From Lysobacterales bacterium (GTDB lineage Bacteria; Pseudomonadota; Gammaproteobacteria; Xanthomonadales; SZUA-36): a stretch of 64,000 nucleotides of DNA. Positions within the stretch are counted from its first letter, which is position 1, and each line of letters opens with the position of its first letter. The stretch covers positions 24,934 to 88,933 of the forward strand of contig JABAAB010000062.1 of NCBI GenBank assembly GCA_014238945.1, in the 5' to 3' direction. A model generated the notes under the pieces. It saw only the letters and a list, made by a program, of their open reading frames with translations, was not told where the DNA came from and ran no database searches. Made by a program: the position numbers and the translations under genes. This document shows positions 1-8,564 of this stretch, piece by piece.

Positions 1-510
1 GCCGGTAACCGTGACCATCCCGGAAGGCAGGTCAACCTGATCCCAGTTTAATCCGGCCAATTCGGACAGACGCAATCCCGAGGAATAAAACAGTTCCATA
101 ATGGCCTTGTCGCGTATCGCCAGTGGTGTTTCAGTCGGAATATCCAGCAGGCGGTTGATGGTATCTGCATCCAACGACGCAGGCAGGTGGCGTGCGCTTT
201 TCGGCGCTCTGACCGGTACCGCGGGATTGTGCTCCACCATCCCTTCACGCAACATCCATTTGAAAAAACTGCGTATGGCTGACAACAACCGCTGAAGTGA
301 TTTGCTACCCAGTCCCTGGCGGTGCCTCTGGGCGATCAGTGCACGTATGTGATGCTGAGTAACCTCGTCGGGTTGGGTGATATTTTCAGCGGCAAGGAAG
401 CACAGCAGTTGGTCCAGATCCCGCCGGTAGGCTTTCAGAGTGCGCTCGGACAGACCACGCTCGTTTTCGAGATAGACAAAGAACTGTTTGGCCCGATTCT
501 TCATGGTCAT
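1..510 (-). CDS. xerC: Tyrosine recombinase XerC, N-terminal 170 residues (runs off the left edge)
   Basis: XerC with XerD resolves chromosome dimers at dif during division. The visible part holds the SAM-like core-binding domain (about residues 1-95, with SERTLKAYRRDL and ASLDADTINRLL) and the start of the catalytic domain: AIRDKAIMELFYSSGLRLSEL, in which Arg147 of GLRLSEL is the first catalytic arginine, followed by GLNWDQVDL. The rest of the active site (K, HxxR, Tyr) lies beyond base 1. ATG at 510 was chosen; ATG 504 or GTG 519 are alternatives, and no strong ribosome site separates them. The upstream gene ends at 601 in the same frame. In relatives xerC directly follows the DUF484 gene; here another gene lies between. 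The identification is secure; the start is less so. Confidence 0.9.
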   Translation of the reverse strand, partial: MTMKNRAKQFFVYLENERGLSERTLKAYRRDLDQLLCFLAAENITQPDEVTQHHIRALIAQRHRQGLGSKSLQRLLSAIRSFFKWMLREGMVEHNPAVPVRAPKSARHLPASLDADTINRLLDIPTETPLAIRDKAIMELFYSSGLRLSELAGLNWDQVDLPSGMVTVTG

Positions 511-600
511 CCAGCTTACACGGTTTTTCCAGCGGTAGTTGCGTACGCTCCCCGAGTGAGTACCCGGTGGGACTTCTGTATGTGAACAGCTTGATTCGAT

Positions 601-2355
601 TTAATTCAAATTCAAACTCAATGAAGGTGAACAAAAAACGACCCCCTCATCCGTCCATCCATTTTCAACCAGAGATGTGAGCAACCCCCGGTCGGTGACA
701 TAGCGGTGATTACTGTCATCACCCCGAACGAATCCATTATTGTAGGCCCGATACACCGGTGACTGGTCATCCCGGCAGGGATGGTCCTGGTCCTCCAACA
801 CCGGCATCATCGAGAACGCATACCCCTCAAAATTCCAACGGGGCTGGGCCGCGGGTTGTATTTCCTGCAGATCCATCAGGAAACTACATTCCCTGGCGGA
901 GAGCGAATAGAAGTGACTGTTGGGACCGGGATCGACCGAGCCATAAAATCTGCACACATTGGCAGTGGGAACATCACTTGCCAGTCCCCAGGCAAGAAAG
1001 CGTTTACCGGTACGCACCCAACCAGGACCGGCCAGTCCCTGGTCGATTCCGGTGGCTTCGGCTACGGTGGCGGTAACGAAGTAATGATCCAGATCGGTAT
1101 TGTAGAATTCGACGACCTCGACAAGATCTCTTTCATTTTCAGGAGGTAGCAATTGACCTGTCCCGGCGCAGTCAAGTGCATTGCAACTGAAGTACCCCGC
1201 ATCACTGGTGGCCACCAACATACCGAGACCATTGGTGACGGTGTGCGGTATGGAAAGCAACCCGCTGCTCATTTCCTGCCAACTGGTCGCTTCATCAATA
1301 CTTACGATTACACCACTGTCGGTTCCCAGGACCAACATCCGCGGCAACTGATCGTCACGTTCAACGAATACCATGCCATGGACCATGCCGGCATATGAGG
1401 ATGCCTGCCAGCTAACACCCCGATTGGTACTGACGAACAGACCGTTGGTGGTCAGCGCATACGAGACCAGCGGATTGGAGGGGTCGTGAACTACCCGCTG
1501 GGTATCAACAGGGAAAGACCCATCATCGACCCGGTACCACCAGGCACCTGTCAGTGGCGGTGTGTATGGATTGATATCCAAAGGTCGCTCCCATAAACCC
1601 GGAGGGGTTTGCCAGTGGGGGGGGAAGTTTACATTAGCCCAAAGCCCGTCTTTTTCCGGTGTTTCCAACAAATTATATCGGCCCTCACCCAGGTGATCTG
1701 CCACTTGGTTTTCACTTAGCCACACATCATAGGATTCCCAGGTAGCATTCTCATCACCGAGTACATGCAAAATGCTGCCACCACCATATCCGGTAGTACC
1801 GTAATACAAATGGTTGTTCACAATAACCGGTGGCCCAACTGAAGCAGCTACACCCATGCTGTATTGAAACTGGCTCATGATGTCACGACTCTGTACACCT
1901 TCTTCGGGATCAGACCAGCTATCAACACCAAATCGCCAAAAAGAATAAATTCTTCCTGACGAACTCTTGATGGCATTGGCATCTGTAACGTATCCAAATC
2001 CACTACCAAAGTCTTTCACGCCTGTAGCGGACACGCTGAATAAATGTGGAATTGATCGAATACACTCTTTGTATGCAGAATCGCCGTCACAGTCCGGCAG
2101 GAATCCTTGAGGCAGGTGATTGAACACGATGCCATCATCCGTTACCAGTGGACTGGTCCCATGTCGGTTCTCTAGCCGCACTTCATAGGTGGAGCCGGGA
2201 TAAGGATAATCGCCAGCTGTTCCTGAATAAGGAAGACGACAGGAACTGCCCTCGACGCATATTGGGTTCCAGTCGGCGGCGTGCAGGGGCGCAAGCGAAT
2301 ACAACCAACACCACGATAGTAATGCTGGCAATAGATAGATGCTGGGTTTTTTCAT
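601..2355 (-). CDS. Secreted protein with photosystem/sialidase-type repeats and C-terminal DUF5648
   Basis: A 584-residue exported protein of unknown function. Residues 1-26 form a Sec signal peptide (MKKPSIYLLPALL..., cleavage after LHA). The middle (about 280-390) has propeller-like segments of the YCF48/BNR kind, such as GVSWQASS, GTDSGVIVS and EATSWQEMSSG. The last ~165 residues carry the DUF5648 pattern twice: VVEFYNTDLDHYFVTA with GPGWVRTGKRFLAWG, then VCRFYGSVDPGPNSHFYS and VYRAYNNG...NHRYVTD. It lies between the DUF484 gene and xerC, which normally adjoin, so it was probably inserted. The substrate or ligand cannot be read from the sequence. The domain calls are by eye. Confidence 0.75.
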   Translation of the reverse strand: MKKPSIYLLPALLSWCWLYSLAPLHAADWNPICVEGSSCRLPYSGTAGDYPYPGSTYEVRLENRHGTSPLVTDDGIVFNHLPQGFLPDCDGDSAYKECIRSIPHLFSVSATGVKDFGSGFGYVTDANAIKSSSGRIYSFWRFGVDSWSDPEEGVQSRDIMSQFQYSMGVAASVGPPVIVNNHLYYGTTGYGGGSILHVLGDENATWESYDVWLSENQVADHLGEGRYNLLETPEKDGLWANVNFPPHWQTPPGLWERPLDINPYTPPLTGAWWYRVDDGSFPVDTQRVVHDPSNPLVSYALTTNGLFVSTNRGVSWQASSYAGMVHGMVFVERDDQLPRMLVLGTDSGVIVSIDEATSWQEMSSGLLSIPHTVTNGLGMLVATSDAGYFSCNALDCAGTGQLLPPENERDLVEVVEFYNTDLDHYFVTATVAEATGIDQGLAGPGWVRTGKRFLAWGLASDVPTANVCRFYGSVDPGPNSHFYSLSARECSFLMDLQEIQPAAQPRWNFEGYAFSMMPVLEDQDHPCRDDQSPVYRAYNNGFVRGDDSNHRYVTDRGLLTSLVENGWTDEGVVFCSPSLSLNLN

Positions 2356-2489
2356 GTGGTCTCATGCTTTGCTTGATTTTCTAGACAGGTGGCGACCGTA
2401 GCGCGACTTGAATGAAGCCAGCCTGAACAAGCTTTGCAATTCTGGAATGGGTCAGCCCCAGGGTGAGGCCGGTGAAATTTTCTAGACTC

Positions 2490-3182
2490 TCAGGCCGAGC
2501 GGCGTTTCTTCTCAGGTACTTCAAGCGCCAGCCTGCTGGTCACAACACTGGCCAGCAGATCAAGGAAAAGCGTACCCATACCCGGATAGAACCGCGCCGG
2601 GTCACTGCTGCCAATGGCCAGTATGCCGTCGTTGCCCAGTGATACGAGGGCGGTGGATTGAACCCACTGTCCGCGGTTACCAAACAGGTAGTCACGCTTG
2701 TTGCGATTCAAACGACCGCAAACGCTGGACTTTTTCTCGAGGAGATCCTGGAACTGTTGTATTTCCAGGTCATCACGCCCGGCGTGGAATATCGGGGTCT
2801 TCGGACCTGCTTCGACTTTATTGTCGAAAAGCGTAATATTTATAATATCAGAATTGAATTCGCTCAAAAGGGCTTCTGCCAGCCCGTTGAAGAACGCAGG
2901 CAGGTCGTTCATGGTCATCAGTTCCAGCGTTAGCCGGTGCAATCGGGACATCAGTTTTTCGTTTTCTGTGGCCACCTGTACTAACTGGCCCAGACGTTGT
3001 TCAAGCGAGGCGTTCTGGTTGCGCAGGTACTGTACCTGTCTTTCTATCAGGGAGACGGCCGGTCCGCTGGAGTGTTTGAGTTCCAGCTCTTTGAGCAAGG
3101 CGGGGTTACGTTGCAGGAACGACGGATTTTGATGGAGAAATTTCTCCACGATATCTTCCATTGCCCTTGTCTTGTCACTCAT
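2490..3182 (-). CDS. DUF484 family protein (GAF-like)
   Basis: A 230-residue cytosolic protein of the DUF484 family, whose gene lies between dapF and xerC in many gammaproteobacteria; no biochemical function is established. The N-terminus has the family pattern VEKFLHQNPSFLQRNPALL (residues 11-29). A coiled coil follows (about 47-85, heptads in VQYLRNQNASLEQRLGQL), then a GAF-like fold to about residue 215, with LVSLGNDGILAIGSSDPARFYPGMGT near the end. Its ATG overlaps the end of dapF by four bases (ATGA), so the two are translationally coupled. It ends in a basic tail. Confidence 0.88.
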   Translation of the reverse strand: MSDKTRAMEDIVEKFLHQNPSFLQRNPALLKELELKHSSGPAVSLIERQVQYLRNQNASLEQRLGQLVQVATENEKLMSRLHRLTLELMTMNDLPAFFNGLAEALLSEFNSDIINITLFDNKVEAGPKTPIFHAGRDDLEIQQFQDLLEKKSSVCGRLNRNKRDYLFGNRGQWVQSTALVSLGNDGILAIGSSDPARFYPGMGTLFLDLLASVVTSRLALEVPEKKRRSA

Positions 3183-4024
3183 ATCAAAATCCCTGAGAAT
3201 ACTTGAGTAGCTGACCCGATCATAATGACGGGATTACCTCCCCCCGTCCACTTTATTATAAGGCTTCCGCCGCTTTGGGTCACGTGAACTTTTTCATCGA
3301 CAAGACCGGCCATACTAAGAATGCTGACCGCCGCACACGCACCTGACCCGCAGGCCGCCGTTTCCGCGGCCCCGCGCTCATACACGCGCAAGTGAATATG
3401 GCTGCGATCCAATATCTCGGCAAAACCGGCGTTACAGCCGTCAGGAAATATTTGATGACTGCTGATTGCCCTGCCCAGTTGTGCCACATCGGTGGTGTCA
3501 AGGTCATCAACGATCAGCAAAGCGTGGGGATTGCCCATGGATACGGCGCCCAGCGAATGGTTCTTACCATCGATATTTATCATGTACCAGCCCTTGTCGG
3601 ATCGTCCAAGCACAGGGATCCGTTCAGGCGTAAAAACGGGGCTGCCCATGTCCACCCTGATCTGCTCCCCGCCCAGGTGCTCGATACTGACTTCGGCTAC
3701 CGGACCACCCAGTTTGAATGGGCCGCTGGGTGCTTCCGAGCGTCTGTGCAGGTAAAGACCCAGACAGCGAACCCCGTTGCCACATTGCTCGGCACGGCTG
3801 CCGTCCTGGTTCCATACCTCAAACGATGCCAGTTGCCCGGCGGCTGTTGGCGCACGCAGCACCAGTACCTGGTCGCAGCCGATACCGGTGTTGCGGTCTG
3901 CAAGCCTGGCTGCAATTTGTGCGTCGATGTGGAAATCCTGGTCACGCAGATCCAGCAAGACGAAATCGTTACCTGCACCGTGCATTTTCTGAAATCTGAC
4001 CGTCATGTCCTTTGGAGGGGGCAT
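3179..4024 (-). CDS. dapF: Diaminopimelate epimerase DapF
   Basis: Converts LL- to meso-diaminopimelate for lysine and peptidoglycan synthesis. The two catalytic thiols are visible: Cys81 in CGNGVRCLG and Cys225 in ETAACGSGACAA. MHGAGNDFVLLD near the N-terminus and GCDQVLVL are family signatures. At 281 residues it is of normal length. ATG 4024 gives MPPPKDMTVRFQKMHG; ATG 4006 (MTVRFQ) fits the family start better, but an AAAGGA sits only one base before it, so the start is uncertain. The gene lies between lptM and DUF484. The usual lysA upstream partner is missing, so the decarboxylase must be encoded elsewhere. Confidence 0.96.
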   Translation of the reverse strand: MPPPKDMTVRFQKMHGAGNDFVLLDLRDQDFHIDAQIAARLADRNTGIGCDQVLVLRAPTAAGQLASFEVWNQDGSRAEQCGNGVRCLGLYLHRRSEAPSGPFKLGGPVAEVSIEHLGGEQIRVDMGSPVFTPERIPVLGRSDKGWYMINIDGKNHSLGAVSMGNPHALLIVDDLDTTDVAQLGRAISSHQIFPDGCNAGFAEILDRSHIHLRVYERGAAETAACGSGACAAVSILSMAGLVDEKVHVTQSGGSLIIKWTGGGNPVIMIGSATQVFSGILI

Positions 4025-4058
4025 GGGTCTGCACTATTTGCGGTGAAATGCCAGCTGT

Positions 4059-4259
4059 CTATGACCGGTATTCCTGTGTTTTGTCTTCCTGGTCCCCTTT
4101 ACCATTTTCTTCCTTGCTTTGCTGTGGGGTTACTTCTTCCCCGCCAGCGGGGCTGGCTGATGTCGGGTCATTGGGTAGATAGAGCGGACCCTTCAGTCCG
4201 CAGGCAGTGAGCAACAGTACAGATATCATCGCTGGCAGTGGGGATCTGGTGGTTCGCAT
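4059..4259 (-). CDS. lptM: LPS-assembly lipoprotein LptM (YifL family)
   Basis: A 66-residue outer-membrane lipoprotein precursor. The lipobox LLTAC puts the lipidated cysteine at residue 20, followed by the hallmark CGLKGPLYLP. In Enterobacteria LptM assists oxidative maturation of the LptD/LptE translocon; the same role is inferred here. The remainder is a hydrophilic, disordered tail rich in Glu, Lys and Gln. It lies 34 bases upstream of dapF on the same strand and probably heads the lptM-dapF-DUF484 transcript. Confidence 0.88.
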   Translation of the reverse strand: MRTTRSPLPAMISVLLLTACGLKGPLYLPNDPTSASPAGGEEVTPQQSKEENGKGDQEDKTQEYRS

Positions 4260-4301
4260 ATTTACTGGTTCCGTCTAATCAGACAGGGAGAAACACTCAA
4301 A

Positions 4302-5033
4302 ATGACTGCTACACTATACGCCATGGACAATGGCAAATCAGTATCCGGTAAGGAAAGCGGCGTATTGCTTGAGTGGGTGGAAATCTCCACCTCCGACAAT
4401 CCGGAATTCGCCGTCATCTGGATGCATGGACTGGGTGCTGACGGACATGATTTCGAGCCGGTTGTACCACACCTGGGTCTTCCCCGGGACCTGGGGGTTA
4501 GGTTTGTGTTCCCTCATGCATTGATGCGTCCAATAACCATAAATGGGGGTGCGGTCATGCGTGCCTGGTACGACATCATCGAGATCAGTGCCAGCAAGGG
4601 GCAGGACGAGGCGGGTATCAATCACAGTGCCGGCAAAATCCGCGAGTTGATCGGGCACCAGTGTGAAAAGGGAATCAAGGCATCCAATATCGTGCTGGCC
4701 GGGTTTTCCCAGGGTGGTGCAATGGCCATGCACGTGGGTTTGCGCTACCCGCAAAAACTGGCCGGCATCATGGCGTTATCGGCCTACCTGATGTTTCCGG
4801 AGCGATTACAGAGTGAGTGTTCTGATGCAAACGGGACAACTCCGGTTTTCATAGGTCATGGAACACACGATCCGATGGTGCCGTTGTCTCTCGGACAGTC
4901 GGCATGCTCGGAGTTGAAAGCGGGGAATTGGCCGGTTGAATGGCATACTTACCCCATACCCCACTCGGTATCGCAGGCTGAAATAATGGATATCGGCCAT
5001 TGGATCCGGTCCCGTTTCAGCAATACGTCATGA
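4302..5033 (+). CDS. Carboxylesterase/lysophospholipase of the Abhydrolase_2 family
   Basis: A 243-residue cytosolic alpha/beta hydrolase that hydrolyses short acyl esters in characterised relatives. WMHGLGADGHDFEPVV forms the oxyanion loop. The nucleophile is Ser136 in GFSQGGA, the acid is Asp190 in HGTHDPMVP and the base is His221 in YPIPHSV. A GGGAGA ribosome site precedes ATG 4302. The stop overlaps the start of the downstream sensor kinase (ATGA at 5030-5033), so it is probably the first gene of the algZ-algR-hem transcript. The natural substrate is not identifiable. Confidence 0.9.
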   Translation: MTATLYAMDNGKSVSGKESGVLLEWVEISTSDNPEFAVIWMHGLGADGHDFEPVVPHLGLPRDLGVRFVFPHALMRPITINGGAVMRAWYDIIEISASKGQDEAGINHSAGKIRELIGHQCEKGIKASNIVLAGFSQGGAMAMHVGLRYPQKLAGIMALSAYLMFPERLQSECSDANGTTPVFIGHGTHDPMVPLSLGQSACSELKAGNWPVEWHTYPIPHSVSQAEIMDIGHWIRSRFSNTS

Positions 5034-6103
5034 CAGCACCGTATACAGCCACCCGTGGCGGTGTTACCGGAGATGATAGAGCGCCACGTGTTTACCCGCC
5101 GTCTTTTTGCCGTTGGCGCCTTCTGCTGGCCGTGGTGGCGGTGACGCAAATATCGGTGATGCTGATCGGTCTTGGATTGAAGCAGGCGACTGATGTCGGC
5201 TGGCTGGGTATCTCCTCGTTGTATGCACAGACGCTGGCATTGGTTACTGCAATGGGTGTTTGCCTCACCCGTGCCTGGCTTGCCAGGCTTTCAGCACGTG
5301 GTGCGTGGCTCGGTAGTTGGGTGGTTGCGATCATTGTTGCACTGACTTTCAGTTCCGTTGCGGGTGTGCTTGGCACCGTGTTCGGACTGGGTCCGGGCAA
5401 TGCGGGGTTTGGGTCATTTGTGCTGCAAAGCACCTTGTCCGTGGCCCTGGTATCTTTGGCACTGTTCCGCTACCTGTTCATACGTGCACAATGGAAAGCC
5501 CAGTTACTGGCCCAGTCAGAGGCAAGGGTACAGGCATTGCAGGCGAGGATACGACCGCATTTTCTGTTTAACAGTCTTAATACGATTGCCAGCCTGATTC
5601 CCGAGGATCCCGAGACGGCCGAACGGTCAATTGAAGACCTGGCTGACCTGTTTCGTGGGAGTATGCGTCGGGCGGACCAATTGATCAGCCTGTCGGAGGA
5701 GTTGAGACTGGCCGAGCAATACCTGCACATGGAGCGTCGTCGTCTGGGTGATCGGATCCGACTCAAATGGCAGGTCGATGAATTACCAAAAGGTGCTTCT
5801 GTCTTGCCGTTTACATTACAACCATTGCTCGAAAACGCTGTTTCACACGGAATCCAGCCACGTATTGAAGGGGGGGAGATCAGGGTGTACGGGCGCAGCG
5901 AGAAAGACAATATAGTCATAACTGTCAGCAATCCGGTTGCCTCGGCAGCGCATACCAGTGGTGGCCACGGTATGGCTCTGGCCAATATCCGCGAACGTCT
6001 GGAACTGGCGTTCGGTCCCGCCGCCAGCCTGATCACCCATCAGAATGAAGATCAGTTCTTTGCAGTACTGAGTCTGCCTTATGTTGAGAATACTGATAAT
6101 TGA
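5030..6103 (+). CDS. algZ: LytS/AlgZ-type membrane sensor histidine kinase
   Basis: A 357-residue inner-membrane kinase of the His_kinase/LytS class, the likely partner of the LytTR regulator that follows. Four hydrophobic segments lie at about residues 30-155, followed by the phospho-acceptor motif RIRPHFLFNSLN with His177. The ATPase region has PLLENAVSHGIQP (N box) and GHGMALANIRERL (G box). ATG 5030 was chosen because it overlaps the esterase stop as ATGA; an in-frame ATG at 5000 would lie inside the esterase gene. It overlaps the regulator gene by 23 bases. In Pseudomonas the orthologous pair lies in front of hemC as here and controls alginate and pili; the regulon in this organism is unknown. 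Confidence 0.9.
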   Translation: MTAPYTATRGGVTGDDRAPRVYPPSFCRWRLLLAVVAVTQISVMLIGLGLKQATDVGWLGISSLYAQTLALVTAMGVCLTRAWLARLSARGAWLGSWVVAIIVALTFSSVAGVLGTVFGLGPGNAGFGSFVLQSTLSVALVSLALFRYLFIRAQWKAQLLAQSEARVQALQARIRPHFLFNSLNTIASLIPEDPETAERSIEDLADLFRGSMRRADQLISLSEELRLAEQYLHMERRRLGDRIRLKWQVDELPKGASVLPFTLQPLLENAVSHGIQPRIEGGEIRVYGRSEKDNIVITVSNPVASAAHTSGGHGMALANIRERLELAFGPAASLITHQNEDQFFAVLSLPYVENTDN

Positions 6104-6797
6104 TGACGAGATACCGGCCCGCAACCGCCTGCGTCGAATGCTGGCGGAATTGCCGGCCGTGCAGGTGGCAGGGGAGGCCTCCAGTGGCAGGGAAGCATTA
6201 CACATGATTCCGGTGACGGCCCCGGATGTACTGCTGCTGGACATATCCATGCCGGAGCTTGATGGTATGGCGTTGGCCCAGCTTTTACAGCAACAGGATT
6301 CTGCTCCAGCGATTATTTTTTGCACTGCATGGTCTGACCAGGCAGTTGAGGCATTCGAATGTGATGCGGTTGATTACCTGGTAAAACCGGTTCGCCCCGG
6401 CCGTCTTGAGACCGCCCTGGAAAAAGCCAGGCGGTTTATTAGCAGGTCCGGACCAGATGAGGCGGGTCCGTTTCTTCGTTCAACCATAGGGGGCAGGGTC
6501 AGCTTGTTTCCACTTGCAGACGTGATTTGCCTGCTTGCCGAAGACAAATATACCAGCGTGGTACACAGGAACGGGATTTCAGTCATCAATCTGACTCTGA
6601 AGGACCTGGAGACAGAGCATGCGGACATCCTGGTACGTGTTCACCGGGGGACACTGGTGGCAATAAACTGTATACGTGGTCTGGAAAAAACCGCAGACGG
6701 CCACAATTACCTGTTACTCGAGGGCTATGAAAAACACCTGCAGGTGAGCCGCAGAAATCTGCCGGCAATAAGAAAACTGATCCGGGAACTGGCTTGA
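6081..6797 (+). CDS. algR: LytTR response regulator AlgR
   Basis: A 238-residue DNA-binding regulator. The receiver domain covers residues 1-120, with the acidic pocket at LIIDDE, the phospho-acceptor Asp54 in LLLDISMPELDG and the lysine of VDYLVKPVRP. A LytTR domain covers about 140-238 (ICLLAEDKYTSVVH, VRVHRGTLVAINCIRGLEK). It is translationally coupled to algZ by a 23-base overlap and to hemC, whose TTG start lies inside its stop. AlgZR-hemC order is conserved in Pseudomonas and Xanthomonadales. Direct control of the hem genes by this regulator would be inference. Confidence 0.92.
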   Translation: MLRILIIDDEIPARNRLRRMLAELPAVQVAGEASSGREALHMIPVTAPDVLLLDISMPELDGMALAQLLQQQDSAPAIIFCTAWSDQAVEAFECDAVDYLVKPVRPGRLETALEKARRFISRSGPDEAGPFLRSTIGGRVSLFPLADVICLLAEDKYTSVVHRNGISVINLTLKDLETEHADILVRVHRGTLVAINCIRGLEKTADGHNYLLLEGYEKHLQVSRRNLPAIRKLIRELA

Positions 6798-7729
6798 ACC
6801 AGCATCTGAAAATCGCGACGCGCAAGAGTGCACTGGCCCTGTGGCAGGCGAACCATGTGCGCTCGCTATTGCTTGAAGCCCACCCGGGAATTGGGGTTGA
6901 TCTGGTGCCGATCGTCACCCTGGGTGACCGCATAATCGACCGGCCACTTGCCCAGATTGGTGGCAAGGGCTTGTTTTTGAAGGAACTGGAGCATGCGTTG
7001 CTTGAGGGAACTGCGGATCTGGCAGTGCATTCTATGAAAGATGTTCCTGCGGAAATGGCTCCGGGGCTCGTTCTTGAATGTGTTTTGCCAAGGGCCAACC
7101 CATATGATGCGCTGGTTAGCCGTGATGGCAAACTGTTTTCAAAATTACCACCCGGTAGCCGGATTGGTACCTCAAGTCTGCGACGGCGTGCCCAGCTATT
7201 GGCCCTGCGACCCGATCTGGTGGTGGAGGATTTGCGGGGCAATGTCGACACACGGTTGAAGAAACTCGATGAGGGCGGCTTTGATGCCATCATCCTGGCA
7301 TACGCCGGATTGCAACGACTGGGCTGGGAACAACGTATTACTGAAACGCTGGGTCCCCCGGATTGGTTACCCGCTTCCACACAGGGAATTATCGGTCTGC
7401 AGTGCAGACAGTCCGACCACCGAATCAATGAACTGATCGGGGTGTTGTCAGATGCTGATACTGAGGTGGTAGCCCGCGCGGAGCGGACCGTGGCAAGGGT
7501 TCTGGGTGCCAGTTGCCAGGTGCCATTGGCGGTTCATGCTGTGTTGAACAACGGCGTGATCGAACTCAATGCCTGTGTTGGCACAAGCAATGGCGACCAG
7601 ACAATTCGCGCTGCCGATGTGGCACCGTTTACAGATGCCGTCGCCCTCGGCGAGACGGTGGCTGCGGAGCTGGTGCGCCAGGGAGCCGCCGGGATCATTA
7701 ATGAAGCGCATAACCAGCAGCTGCAATGA
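6794..7729 (+). CDS. hemC: Hydroxymethylbilane synthase (porphobilinogen deaminase) HemC
   Basis: Joins four porphobilinogen units to hydroxymethylbilane in haem, sirohaem and cobalamin synthesis. The sequence starts LKIATRKSALALWQAN. Substrate-binding arginines lie in GTSSLRRRAQL and LRGNVDTRLKKLDEG, and the dipyrromethane cofactor is attached to Cys241 in GASCQVPL. Its 311 residues are typical. The start codon is TTG at 6794, overlapping the algR stop (TTGA); no ATG fits the conserved N-terminus, so reinitiation or coupling from algR is likely. hemD follows after 58 bases. Confidence 0.97.
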   Translation: MNQHLKIATRKSALALWQANHVRSLLLEAHPGIGVDLVPIVTLGDRIIDRPLAQIGGKGLFLKELEHALLEGTADLAVHSMKDVPAEMAPGLVLECVLPRANPYDALVSRDGKLFSKLPPGSRIGTSSLRRRAQLLALRPDLVVEDLRGNVDTRLKKLDEGGFDAIILAYAGLQRLGWEQRITETLGPPDWLPASTQGIIGLQCRQSDHRINELIGVLSDADTEVVARAERTVARVLGASCQVPLAVHAVLNNGVIELNACVGTSNGDQTIRAADVAPFTDAVALGETVAAELVRQGAAGIINEAHNQQLQ

Positions 7730-7787
7730 CTGGTGAAAACTCACGATCAAGAGGCTACACTGGCGCTGACCAGATTTCGGTAACTCG

Positions 7788-8540
7788 ATGCACCTGACAC
7801 ACGTCCTCATTACCAGGCCCGTGGAAGCTTCGGTTGAGCTCGCCAGGCAGCTTGAAGACCAGGGAGTGGGGTTGCAGGCAATCGTTATGCCCTTTTATGC
7901 TTTCAGGGCGATACAACCCTCGCTGGATATGAGTTCGGCATGGTCAGACGATGCTGGACGAAAGCTGGCAGTATTTACCAGTCCCAGGGCGGTCGAACAT
8001 GGTGTTGGACATATTCAAAAATCCGTCAGGTCCGATTTGGAGTATGCGGTGATTGGACCAGCCACGAGGACCAGTCTGGAAAGATACGAAATCAAGGTGA
8101 ACTTGCAGGCGCAGTCCGGTTACACCAGCGAAGACCTGCTCAAGGTACCTGCACTGGCCCGGTCGCCCGGTGAGGCGGTAATTTTTTGTGCCCCCGGTGG
8201 TCGGGAGACCCTGGCAAAAGGTCTTGTATCAATGGGTTGGAAAGTTACCAGGGCGCTGGTCTATGAGCGAGAGGTGATACAACCGGCACCGCACGATCTG
8301 GACGAATTGCTGGCCGCAAAGAGTGTACTCAGTGTCTGGACCAGTTCATCAGCCATGACACTTGCCCAGTCATACTTACTTGATGAGACCTGGAAGAAAG
8401 TGTTGAGTGCGCCAGCGCTGGTGATTTCAGTACGTCTGCAGCAATACCTGCTGCAACTGGGTGCCAGTTGGGTTGAATTGTCCGAGGGTCCGGGGAACCT
8501 GGAACTGCTGAGATCGATACAGCGGCTTGCCGGAAGGTAG
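7788..8540 (+). CDS. hemD: Uroporphyrinogen-III synthase HemD
   Basis: Closes hydroxymethylbilane to uroporphyrinogen III with inversion of ring D. The family is poorly conserved. Support comes from the N-terminal VLITRPVEASVELARQLEDQG, the hinge region VFTSPRAVEHG, YAVIGPATRTSLE, SGYTSEDLL, the C-terminal domain start ALVYEREV and WTSSSAMTLAQSYL, and from its place between hemC and hemX. At 250 residues it is normal. It has no fused methyltransferase, so sirohaem synthesis needs a separate CysG or CobA. Confidence 0.93.
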   Translation: MHLTHVLITRPVEASVELARQLEDQGVGLQAIVMPFYAFRAIQPSLDMSSAWSDDAGRKLAVFTSPRAVEHGVGHIQKSVRSDLEYAVIGPATRTSLERYEIKVNLQAQSGYTSEDLLKVPALARSPGEAVIFCAPGGRETLAKGLVSMGWKVTRALVYEREVIQPAPHDLDELLAAKSVLSVWTSSSAMTLAQSYLLDETWKKVLSAPALVISVRLQQYLLQLGASWVELSEGPGNLELLRSIQRLAGR

Positions 8541-8564
8541 AGTATCAGGCGGAATTGAAAACAG

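Noticed and set aside
3392..4210. 272-codon plus-strand frame opposite dapF and lptM
   Set aside because: Both minus-strand genes are unmistakable (catalytic cysteines, lipobox); the plus frame is their shadow and has no protein signature.
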